A stretch of 5,261 nt of DNA from Nitratiruptor sp. Its GTDB lineage: Bacteria > Campylobacterota > Campylobacteria > Campylobacterales > Nitratiruptoraceae. The notes beneath the pieces are model-generated. The model ran no database searches. It saw only the letters and a program-made list of their open reading frames with translations, and was not told the DNA's origin. The stretch spans positions 1 to 5,261 of the forward strand of contig WGAX01000085.1 of the NCBI GenBank assembly GCA_015494595.1. The letters are read 5' to 3'. Every line of letters starts with the position of its first letter. Position 1 is the first letter of the stretch. Positions 1 to 5,261 of this stretch are shown one piece after another. A program made the position numbers and the translations under genes.

Positions 1-145
1 CTATAGGCTTTTAGGGTATCTTTTTTTAGTAGTTGCCATATTGATGCTCATAAGAAGAGCAGTATTTGAGCCTATAAGCTTTTTATTAGGGTTAGCAGTT
101 TTGCCAGTAAGTGCGATGATTTACGCACTCTTTAGCAGGGAATAG
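1..145 (+). CDS. C-terminal fragment of an unidentified membrane protein
   Basis: Reading from base 2, an open frame of 47 codons runs to a TAG at 143-145; its beginning lies outside the window. The peptide is very hydrophobic, with two likely membrane-spanning segments at about fragment residues 3-17 and 25-43. They are separated by a short charged linker that contains RR and FEP, and the protein ends in a polar SRE tail. This pattern indicates the last two helices of a multi-pass inner-membrane protein or the end of a small membrane protein. I do not recognise the family and assign no function. The gene converges on rpoD, whose stop codon lies 12 bp beyond. The coding assignment rests on the uninterrupted hydrophobic frame in a position where a gene is expected. 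A chance open frame of this length cannot be fully excluded. Confidence 0.6.
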   Translation, partial: YRLLGYLFLVVAILMLIRRAVFEPISFLLGLAVLPVSAMIYALFSRE

Positions 146-154
146 CCCCCTGCT
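134..154. terminator. Hairpin between convergent genes, possible bidirectional terminator
   Basis: AGCAGGG at 134-140 is perfectly complementary to CCCTGCT at 148-154, with a 7-base loop (141-147) that contains the TAG stop of the left-edge gene. The stem could extend by G-T wobble pairs on the plus strand. It lies where terminators for both the left-edge gene and rpoD are needed, because the two stop codons are only 12 bp apart. No strong T tract follows on either strand: GGTTTA on the plus side, AAAGAG on the minus side. It is therefore not a textbook intrinsic terminator and may be weak or may act with Rho. Confidence 0.4.
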
Positions 155-157
155 GGT

Positions 158-1984
158 TTAGTCTTCTATATAGTTTTTAATTTTTCTGCCAACTTTTGGA
201 TGCTTGAGCTTTTTAATAGCGCTGCTCTCAATCTGGCGCACTCTCTCCCTTGTGACATTAAGCTCCCTGCCAATCTCTTCCAGGGTTCGATCACTCTCAT
301 CTGGCATAAGCCCAAAGCGCATACGCACTACCGCTTTTTCTCTTTCGTTGAGATGATCGAGAATCTCATCAATCTTTTGCTTCATATCTTCTCGCATTAT
401 CACCTCCAGTGGATTTGGAGCGCTTTTGTCTTCTATGAAGTCACCAAATTTACCATCCTCTTCGTTACCAATAGGTGCTTCTAAACTCACTGGCTCTTTA
501 GTAATTTTAATCACATTTTTGACTTTATCTACCGGTAGTCCCACCTCTTTGGCAATGGTTTCTACATCTGGCTCTTTGCCTGTCTCTTGGAGATGTTTGC
601 GCACAATTTTGTTGATGCGGTTGATCGTTTCAATCATATGGATTGGAATCCTAATAGTTCTGGCTTGATCGGCAATAGCTCTGCTGATTGCTTGGCGTAT
701 CCACCAGGTAGCATAAGTGGAGAATTTATACCCCTTTTTATACTCAAACTTATCTACCGCTTTCATAAGTCCGATATTGCCCTCTTGAATCAGATCCAAA
801 AAAGGGAGTCCTCTATTGGTATAGCGCTTGGCAATGGAGACAACGAGGCGAAGGTTTGATTTTGCCATTCTTGTTTTTGCCTCTTCGCTAATCTTTTTAC
901 CTCTTTTAATCTGCTCCAAAATCTCTGCTAGCTTTTCAGGCTCTAGATTGAAACCCTTTTTGCTTGCCTCTTTTGCCAAAAAGAGCTTTTTAATATCCAT
1001 ATAGGTGCTTACCATCGTAGCCTCTGGGACGCGAGAGGCAATCTCCTCTTTAGAGAGTTTAGTAATCTCTTCTAACAGCTTTCTATGGTTCTCTCGTAGC
1101 TGCTCATTAAAAAGAGGCAGTCTATATTCTAGCTTTTTAAGCTCCTTTTCAAACCCTTCATCGCTCTTTAGAGCAGTCTCCATCGATTTGACAAGCTCAT
1201 TAATAAGCTTGCTGGTAGGTCCAAGTTCAAGCAGACGCTCTTTGAGCTGCTTTTTCTTAAAAGCTACTACAAGCTCATGATGAAATTTTTCTTCAGGCGA
1301 GGCATCTTCTGGCAGCTCTTTGTCTCTAACTTTGAGCCACTCCTTTTTTGCTTTCTCTAAAGCTTTAAAAAGCTCAATGATTTTCTTTTCACGCTTAGAG
1401 TATTTTTTGGCCTTTTTGGCCTCTTTATCGAGATTCTCCTCTTCCTCCTCATCCGCCTCTTCCTCAAAACTTTTAAAGAGCTCTTTTACTCTTCTTTCTC
1501 TATTGATGAGGGGCTCTTTGTAATCAAGAATAAAATCGATTAAGTAAGGTACTGAGCAGATTGCATCCAGGATAATATTTTCGCCAAGCTCAATTTTTTT
1601 GGATAATTCAATCTCTTCCTCTTTTGTAAGAAGTGGAATTTGTCCCATCTCTCTTAGATACATTCTTACTGGACTGTCGCTTCTACTCCACTCTAGCAGC
1701 TCCTTATCTTTTGTAAGATCAAACTCCTCTGCTAGCTCCTCTTCAGAGAGCTTTTTTCGCTCCTCCTCTTTTTTTGCTCTCTCTTGGATATTAAGCTTTT
1801 TAGCAGCTTCTCCACTTGTGATAATATCTACATTATACTTTTTTTGTAGTGTTAAAATCTTTTTAGCTTGCGCCTGGGTGGGTTGACGCTCAAATAACTC
1901 TACTAATTGCTCGTATGTAACATATTTATCTTTGTGCTCTTTAAAAAATTCCTCTAATTTTTTATTGAGATCTTTTGCAGCCAT
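158..1984 (-). CDS. rpoD: RNA polymerase primary sigma factor RpoD (sigma-70)
   Basis: The gene encodes a complete housekeeping sigma factor of 608 residues (E. coli RpoD has 613) that directs RNA polymerase to most promoters. Residues 1-80 resemble region 1.1. Region 1.2 is at about 99-133 (DSPVRMYLREMG). Residues 135-365 form the variable spacer, rich in K and E with an acidic run near 174-184. Region 2 is at about 371-447, including KFSTYATWWIRQAIS (420-434) and IADQARTIRIPIHMIET. Region 3 spans about 452-530. Region 4 spans about 541-608, with the helix-turn-helix TLEEIGRELNVTRERVRQIE. By alignment from memory, the -35 contacts R584, E585 and R588 of E. coli match R579, E580 and R583 here, and the extended -10 contacts H455 and E458 match H449 and E452. 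T440 of E. coli is replaced by S434. The ATG has AAGGAG (1999-1994) nine bases upstream. The gene diverges from leuD and converges on the left-edge gene. The family call is certain. Confidence 0.98.
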   Translation of the reverse strand: MAAKDLNKKLEEFFKEHKDKYVTYEQLVELFERQPTQAQAKKILTLQKKYNVDIITSGEAAKKLNIQERAKKEEERKKLSEEELAEEFDLTKDKELLEWSRSDSPVRMYLREMGQIPLLTKEEEIELSKKIELGENIILDAICSVPYLIDFILDYKEPLINRERRVKELFKSFEEEADEEEEENLDKEAKKAKKYSKREKKIIELFKALEKAKKEWLKVRDKELPEDASPEEKFHHELVVAFKKKQLKERLLELGPTSKLINELVKSMETALKSDEGFEKELKKLEYRLPLFNEQLRENHRKLLEEITKLSKEEIASRVPEATMVSTYMDIKKLFLAKEASKKGFNLEPEKLAEILEQIKRGKKISEEAKTRMAKSNLRLVVSIAKRYTNRGLPFLDLIQEGNIGLMKAVDKFEYKKGYKFSTYATWWIRQAISRAIADQARTIRIPIHMIETINRINKIVRKHLQETGKEPDVETIAKEVGLPVDKVKNVIKITKEPVSLEAPIGNEEDGKFGDFIEDKSAPNPLEVIMREDMKQKIDEILDHLNEREKAVVRMRFGLMPDESDRTLEEIGRELNVTRERVRQIESSAIKKLKHPKVGRKIKNYIED

Positions 1985-2038
1985 ATTAAGTAGCTCCTTA
2001 GAAGATTGTAATAGTAACGGGGTTGTAAATTGCGCCCA

Positions 2039-2066
2039 ATTATACCATAAAATTTTTAAAGTGCAA
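2039..2066 (-). promoter_or_regulatory. Predicted sigma-70 promoter of rpoD, extended -10 type
   Basis: On the minus strand, a perfect TATAAT (2044-2039) is preceded directly by TGG, giving the extended -10 form TGnTATAAT. A weak -35 candidate, TTGCAC (2066-2061), lies 16 bp upstream, and the intervening DNA is A/T-rich. Transcription would start near 2032, leaving a leader of about 48 bases before the rpoD ATG. The start point is inferred by usual spacing and has not been measured. Confidence 0.65.
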
Positions 2067-2071
2067 TAATT

Positions 2072-2100
2072 TTGCCTTTTTGGGGCTTTTTTGATAAAAT
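2072..2100 (+). promoter_or_regulatory. Predicted sigma-70 promoter of the leuD-leuB-cca-purU run
   Basis: TTGCCT (2072-2077, four of six matches to TTGACA) and TAAAAT (2095-2100, five of six matches to TATAAT) are separated by 17 bp, the preferred spacing. A T-rich stretch lies directly upstream of the -10, as is typical of Campylobacterota promoters. Transcription would begin near 2107, leaving only about 18 bases before the leuD start. That is too short for a leader-peptide attenuator or a riboswitch. The -35 boxes of this promoter and the divergent rpoD promoter are only about 5 bp apart. Confidence 0.55.
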
Positions 2101-2124
2101 CACCAAAAATTGAGAGGAGCCTAA

Positions 2125-2625
2125 ATGAATGTGATTACGGGAAAAGTGTGGAAATTTGGCGATAATATTGATACTGATTTAATTATTGCAGCAAGATACC
2201 TCAATACTTCCGATCCCCATGAGCTCGCAAAACATGTGATGGAGGATGCAGATCCCGAATTTGTAAAAAAGTTGCAGCCAGGAGACATCATAGTTGCAGG
2301 AGAGAACTTTGGATGTGGGAGCAGCCGAGAGCACGCTCCTATTGCCCTTAAGGCTGCAGGAGTAGCAGCAGTAGTGGCTAAGAGCTTTGCAAGAATCTTT
2401 TATCGCAACGCATTTAATATGGGTTTGCCTATTTTTGAGTTTAAAGAGAGTGATGCAATCAAAGAGGGAGATCTTATTAGTATCGATATGGAAAAAGGAA
2501 TTATCAAAGATATAAATAATCACAAAGAGTATCGCTTTACCCCAATCCCGCCATTTATGCAAGAGCTGCTTGCTTGTGGCGGGCTGATAAACTATGCAAA
2601 AGCCAAAATAATGGAGGCGCAGTAG
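2125..2625 (+). CDS. leuD: 3-isopropylmalate dehydratase small subunit LeuD
   Basis: This is the small (swivel-domain) subunit of isopropylmalate isomerase. With the iron-sulfur subunit LeuC it converts 2-isopropylmalate to 3-isopropylmalate in cytosolic leucine synthesis. The 166-residue product opens with GKVWKFGDNIDTDLII (6-21). It carries the substrate-loop region YLNTSDP (25-31) and the family signature ENFGCGSSREHAP (60-72), followed by AVVAKSFARIFYRNAFNMGLP (split near 82-102). The length fits the short LeuD type found in archaea, thermophiles and many Campylobacterota rather than the roughly 200-residue enterobacterial form. The ATG has AGGAG (2115-2119) five bases upstream. No leuC is visible, so the partner must be encoded elsewhere. 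The stop abuts the leuB start, showing an operon. Short LeuD proteins are related to homoaconitase and citraconate-acting subunits; the adjacent leuB favours the leucine role. Confidence 0.95.
   Translation: MNVITGKVWKFGDNIDTDLIIAARYLNTSDPHELAKHVMEDADPEFVKKLQPGDIIVAGENFGCGSSREHAPIALKAAGVAAVVAKSFARIFYRNAFNMGLPIFEFKESDAIKEGDLISIDMEKGIIKDINNHKEYRFTPIPPFMQELLACGGLINYAKAKIMEAQ
2612..2617 (+). promoter_or_regulatory. Ribosome binding site of leuB inside the end of leuD
   Basis: TGGAGG lies in the last codons of leuD, eight bases before the leuB ATG at 2626. It fixes the leuB start, which follows the leuD TAG without any gap. Ribosomes finishing leuD could re-initiate directly on leuB. Confidence 0.75.
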
Positions 2626-3696
2626 ATGAGAAAATATACAGTAGCCCTTATTAAGGGAGATGGTATTGGACCAGAGATTATTGATGAAGCTGTAAAAGTT
2701 TTAGATGCAGTGAGTGTAAAAGAGGGGTTTGAGATTGCCTATAAAGAGGCGCTTTTGGGTGGAGCTGCGATTGATGTTACGGGCGAGCCCATACCACCAG
2801 AGACAATTGAGATTGCAAAAAGTTGTGATGCGGTGCTTTTTGGAGCTATTGGTGGACCAAAGTGGGACAATCTGCCAAGAGACAAACGGCCAGAGACTGG
2901 ACTGCTCAAACTGCGTAAAGCTCTCGAAGTTTTTGCAAATCTGCGCCCCGTGCAGGTCTATGATGAGCTGCTTAATGCCTCTACACTCAAGCCAGAAGTA
3001 TTAAAAGGGACTGATTTGCTTGTAGTAAGAGAGTTGATTGGCGGGATCTACTTTGGCCAGCCCCGAGGGTATGAGGGTGATAGAGCCTATAATACGATGG
3101 TGTATACCAAAGATGAGGTAAGGCGCATTGCAAAAGTGGCATTTGAGATTGCAAGAAAACGCAACAGGAAAGTTACTTCAGTAGATAAGGCAAATGTGTT
3201 AGAGGTAAGCCAGCTTTGGCGTGATACTGTTGAAGAGGTGGCAAAAGAGTATGAGGATGTGAGGTTGGAGCATATCTATATAGACAATGCTGCTATGCAG
3301 CTTATTCGCGATCCTCGCCAGTTTGATGTGATTTTAACAGGAAATATCTTTGGGGATATTTTAAGTGATGAAGCAAGTATGCTAAGTGGCTCTATTGGGC
3401 TTTTGCCAAGTGCTAGTATTGGTGAAAAGTATGGGCTCTATGAGCCAATTCACGGCAGTGCACCAGATATTGCAGAGCAAGGTATTGCCAATCCGATTGC
3501 CACTATTGCAAGTGCAGCGATGATGCTGCGTTTTCAATTTAGTGAAGAGAGGGCTGCTGATAGAATTGAGCAGGCCATTAAGCAGGTGCTCAAAGAGGGT
3601 TATCGCACAAAAGATTTAAGCAGCTTCGATGCAAAAGAGGTGGTAACAACCAGTGAGATGGGAAGCTTGATAGCGCAGTATGCAAGCCAGATTTGA
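2626..3696 (+). CDS. leuB: 3-isopropylmalate dehydrogenase LeuB
   Basis: LeuB oxidises and decarboxylates 3-isopropylmalate to 2-oxoisocaproate (4-methyl-2-oxopentanoate) with NAD+, the step after LeuCD in leucine synthesis. The 356-residue product has the usual length. It starts with KGDGIGPEI (10-18). By alignment from memory with the Thermus enzyme, the substrate arginines are R97, R107 and R135, the catalytic pair is Y142 (in GGIYFGQPRG) and K188 (VDKAN), and the metal-binding aspartates are D220, D244 and D248. The NAD loop is HGSAPDIAEQGIANP (276-290). D281 at the position that distinguishes NAD from NADP supports NAD use. Leucine-type substrate recognition is supported by the GLLKLRKALEVFANLRPV segment (92-109). 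All key residues are present, so the enzyme should be active. The start follows leuD with zero spacing and has its own SD. The 3' end overlaps cca by 17 bp. Isocitrate and homoisocitrate dehydrogenases are relatives but fit less well. Confidence 0.97.
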   Translation: MRKYTVALIKGDGIGPEIIDEAVKVLDAVSVKEGFEIAYKEALLGGAAIDVTGEPIPPETIEIAKSCDAVLFGAIGGPKWDNLPRDKRPETGLLKLRKALEVFANLRPVQVYDELLNASTLKPEVLKGTDLLVVRELIGGIYFGQPRGYEGDRAYNTMVYTKDEVRRIAKVAFEIARKRNRKVTSVDKANVLEVSQLWRDTVEEVAKEYEDVRLEHIYIDNAAMQLIRDPRQFDVILTGNIFGDILSDEASMLSGSIGLLPSASIGEKYGLYEPIHGSAPDIAEQGIANPIATIASAAMMLRFQFSEERAADRIEQAIKQVLKEGYRTKDLSSFDAKEVVTTSEMGSLIAQYASQI

Positions 3697-4873
3697 GCAT
3701 GAGGGCAAATACCCCTTTTTACTTCAGGAGCTTCCTGCTCCCTTAAAAGAGGAGCTTCAATTATTAAAGAATTTTTTTTCACCTTACACCAAGCGTATCT
3801 ATATGGTTGGCGGCAGTGTAAGGGATCTAGTGCGCCGCTATTTTAATGAGGAGGTTGAGCCGATAAAGGATCTTGACATAGAAGTTTTTGGTATTAAGCC
3901 AGAGCTTTTTGCCAAATTGATGGAAAAATTGGGAGCAAAAGGGGTTGGCAAGAGCTTTTTTGTCTACAAATATCGTCATAATATCGATATTGCCTTGCCA
4001 AGAGTTGAAAAAAAAGTAGCCAAAGGGCATAGGGGCTTTGCAGTGGCTTTGGCTAAAGAGGAGAGGGAGGCAAGCCATAGGAGAGATTTTCGTCTCAATG
4101 CTTTGATGCTAGATATTTTTGATGGAAAGCTTTTAGATTTTTGGGGAGGGATTGAGGATATTGCAGCCAAAAGAATAGCAATTATTGATCAAGAGCGTTT
4201 CAAAGAGGATAGTTTGCGGGTGCTAAGAGGTATGCAGTTTGCAGCCCGTTTTGGCTATAGGATTGATCTAAAAAGCTGTAAAGTGATGCAGCAGATGGAT
4301 CTCAGTGATCTCTCAAAAGAGCGCATCTTTTGGGAGTTTGAGAAGATGTTTAAAGCAAAGTATTTGCACTTTGGGCTCTACTATCTATTAAGCCTTGAAA
4401 TTGCAAAAAAGATTTTTAAAATATCTCCAAAGAGGAGCTTCTTTTTTAAAACTGCTTTAGAGATGAAAAAAGCGCAAAAAAACTTCTATGAGCCTTTAAG
4501 AAAGTTCTACTTTCTCTATATCTTTGCAAAGAATCTGCACAAAAATTTTTTCTACTTTTTAAGTATTCTCCAGACACCAAGGGAGTATTACAAGATTTTC
4601 AAAAGCCAAAAGGCTGTGCCAAAGAGGCGTACAGACAGATTTTTGGCTGCTCTTGCGCTGCATCTGCCTATTAAAGAGTATTTGGGCAACTACAAGCAAG
4701 ATGTTACAATACGGGCAAAAAAGTTTGGTTTTTGGGATCAAAAGTTTGTGCCCGTAAGCGCTAAGGAGCTTTTAGCGCAGGGCTATAGGGGTAAGGAGCT
4801 TGGAGAAATGCTTAGAAAAAGAAGCTTAGAGATTGTAAAGAAGAGGTTTAGATGCGAAGTTACAGAGTTTTAA
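3680..4873 (+). CDS. cca: CCA tRNA nucleotidyltransferase (class II nucleotidyltransferase / poly(A) polymerase family)
   Basis: The likely role is adding or repairing the 3'-terminal CCA of tRNAs with CTP and ATP. The 397-residue protein has the class II head: VGGSVRDL (43-50, motif A), the metal-binding pair in DLDIEVF (D64 and D66), RRDFRLNA (134-141, motif C) and FKEDSLRVLRGMQFAARFGY (174-193). The last contains the EDxxR base-selection motif at E176, D177 and R180. SKERIFWEFEKM (212-223) follows. Beyond about 225 the body and tail are poorly conserved, rich in F, Y and K, and no HD phosphohydrolase domain is evident. The ATG overlaps leuB by 17 bp and lacks a well-placed SD (the nearest purine run, 3660-3665, is 14 bases away), so coupling to leuB translation is likely. 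The next in-frame ATG is codon 42, directly before motif A, so this upstream start is needed. A poly(A) polymerase or CC-only or A-only enzyme cannot be excluded. The loop VGKSFFVYKY (89-98) looks more CCA-like than PAP-like. Confidence 0.87.
   Translation: MQARFEHEGKYPFLLQELPAPLKEELQLLKNFFSPYTKRIYMVGGSVRDLVRRYFNEEVEPIKDLDIEVFGIKPELFAKLMEKLGAKGVGKSFFVYKYRHNIDIALPRVEKKVAKGHRGFAVALAKEEREASHRRDFRLNALMLDIFDGKLLDFWGGIEDIAAKRIAIIDQERFKEDSLRVLRGMQFAARFGYRIDLKSCKVMQQMDLSDLSKERIFWEFEKMFKAKYLHFGLYYLLSLEIAKKIFKISPKRSFFFKTALEMKKAQKNFYEPLRKFYFLYIFAKNLHKNFFYFLSILQTPREYYKIFKSQKAVPKRRTDRFLAALALHLPIKEYLGNYKQDVTIRAKKFGFWDQKFVPVSAKELLAQGYRGKELGEMLRKRSLEIVKKRFRCEVTEF
4841..4846 (+). promoter_or_regulatory. Ribosome binding site of purU inside the end of cca
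   Basis: AAGAGG is located five bases before the ATG at 4852. It supports that start, which lies 22 bp inside the cca coding region in another frame, and so establishes the cca/purU overlap. Confidence 0.6.
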
Positions 4874-5261
4874 TTGATTGCGAGGATCAAAAGGGGCTTG
4901 TTTTTACTGTATCAAAAATCTTTTTTGAAAATGGGCTCAATATTGAGCGCAATGATGAGTTTGTAGATAGCGAAAATAATAAATTTTTTATGCGAAGTGT
5001 TGTAAGAGGTGAGATTGAGAGGGAAAAACTAGAAGAAGATCTCAAAAATGCACTTCCGAAGAGTGCTAATATCCGCGTGATTGTGCCAAGAAAGAAGAAT
5101 ATTTTGCTCATGGCAACCAAAGAGAGCCATGTTTTAGGTGATATTTTGATACGCCATTTTGATGGGGAGCTTGAGGCAAATATCTTAGGAGTGGTTTCTA
5201 ACTATGATCTTTTGCGCCCTTTGGTGGAGCGCTTTGATCTGCCATATTACCACATCTCACA
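4852..5261 (+). CDS. purU: Formyltetrahydrofolate deformylase PurU, N-terminal part
   Basis: PurU hydrolyses 10-formyltetrahydrofolate to formate and tetrahydrofolate, balancing the one-carbon pool and, in some bacteria, feeding formate to purine synthesis. The visible 136 residues start MRSYRVLIDCEDQKGLVFTV and form an ACT-like regulatory domain at about 4-75. The start of the formyltransferase-like domain follows: KKNILLMATKESHVLGDILI (81-100), NILGVVSNYDLLRPLVERF (110-128) and LPYYHIS. These match the order seen in E. coli PurU (VTKE.H.LGDLL, then a VI.NHD-type strand and LVERF.IP). The gene runs off the right edge, and the catalytic half, including the conserved N/H/D residues, is not visible. 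The start overlaps cca by 22 bp with AAGAGG just upstream, so it belongs to the same transcript. The ACT-plus-transferase order separates it from glycinamide formyltransferase PurN. Confidence 0.93.
   Translation, partial: MRSYRVLIDCEDQKGLVFTVSKIFFENGLNIERNDEFVDSENNKFFMRSVVRGEIEREKLEEDLKNALPKSANIRVIVPRKKNILLMATKESHVLGDILIRHFDGELEANILGVVSNYDLLRPLVERFDLPYYHIS

Noticed and set aside
200..859. Plus-strand open frames opposite the regions of rpoD encoding sigma regions 2 to 4.
   Set aside because: They lie entirely within highly conserved rpoD coding sequence, and their translations resemble no protein family.
1005..1886. Three serine-rich plus-strand open frames opposite rpoD (1005-1280, 1320-1523, 1599-1886).
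   Set aside because: They are the antisense reading of lysine/glutamate codons (CTT, CTC, TTT, TCT) in rpoD. They lack ribosome binding sites and recognisable domains, and the rpoD frame is certain.
2071..2092. Imperfect direct repeat of GCCTTTTT / GGCTTTTTT upstream of leuD, considered as an operator.
   Set aside because: It is low-complexity T-rich DNA, as expected upstream of a Campylobacterota -10, with no dyad symmetry that would suggest a repressor site.
2101..2124. Possible leucine leader peptide or T-box/riboswitch before leuD.
   Set aside because: The predicted leader is only about 18 bases and contains no short ORF with Leu codons and no attenuator hairpin.
2179..2562. A 127-codon minus-strand frame antisense to leuD.
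   Set aside because: leuD carries the intact family signature on the plus strand. The antisense product is an unstructured, cysteine-rich translation without a promoter or SD.
3699..3701. ATG just after the leuB stop as an alternative cca start.
   Set aside because: It is out of frame with the nucleotidyltransferase coding sequence.
4887..5120. A 77-codon minus-strand frame antisense to purU.
   Set aside because: The plus strand encodes a clear ACT domain and PurU core over the same bases; the antisense peptide is F/L/S-rich, as expected of a shadow.
1..5261. Mobile element, CRISPR array, tRNA/rRNA gene, toxin-antitoxin or defence system.
   Set aside because: I found no terminal inverted repeats, regularly spaced repeats, cloverleaf-like sequence or matching protein motifs. 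Every stretch longer than 140 bp is filled by recognised housekeeping genes or the edge fragment.

Overview
The window reads as an ordinary, gene-dense piece of bacterial chromosome carrying core metabolism and housekeeping genes. I see no mobile element, CRISPR array, RNA gene or novel system. The best guess for the host is a member of the Campylobacterota (former Epsilonproteobacteria), perhaps a thermophilic or chemolithotrophic deep-sea relative such as Nitratiruptor or the Nautiliales. This is an inference from the AT-leaning DNA, the T-rich promoter regions, the K/E-rich housekeeping sigma factor with a full central spacer, and the tightly overlapping genes. It is not proven by any single feature; another deep-branching thermophile group such as the Aquificota is a weaker alternative.

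Layout. At the left edge (1-145) is the C-terminal end of a plus-strand membrane protein. It converges on rpoD (minus strand, 158-1984) with a 12-bp gap, and a GC-rich hairpin sits over the junction. rpoD encodes a complete sigma-70 housekeeping factor. Its upstream region (1985-2124, 140 bp) is the only real intergenic space. It holds two back-to-back promoter candidates: a TGn-extended -10 promoter reading left into rpoD and a -35/-10 pair reading right into leuD.

The right half (2125-5261) is one plus-strand run, leuD-leuB-cca-purU, with no room for internal terminators. leuD and leuB abut exactly (TAG then ATG), cca starts 17 bp inside leuB, and purU starts 22 bp inside cca and runs off the right edge. 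leuD (isopropylmalate dehydratase small subunit) and leuB (3-isopropylmalate dehydrogenase) catalyse consecutive steps of leucine biosynthesis. leuC and leuA are not in the window. cca (tRNA 3'-end nucleotidyltransferase, class II family) and purU (formyltetrahydrofolate deformylase) have no direct pathway link to leucine synthesis, so the run looks like a mixed housekeeping operon held together by overlap and probable translational coupling.

There is no gene-free stretch longer than 300 bases. The longest is the 140-bp divergent promoter region, and it contains no recognisable leucine leader peptide or riboswitch.
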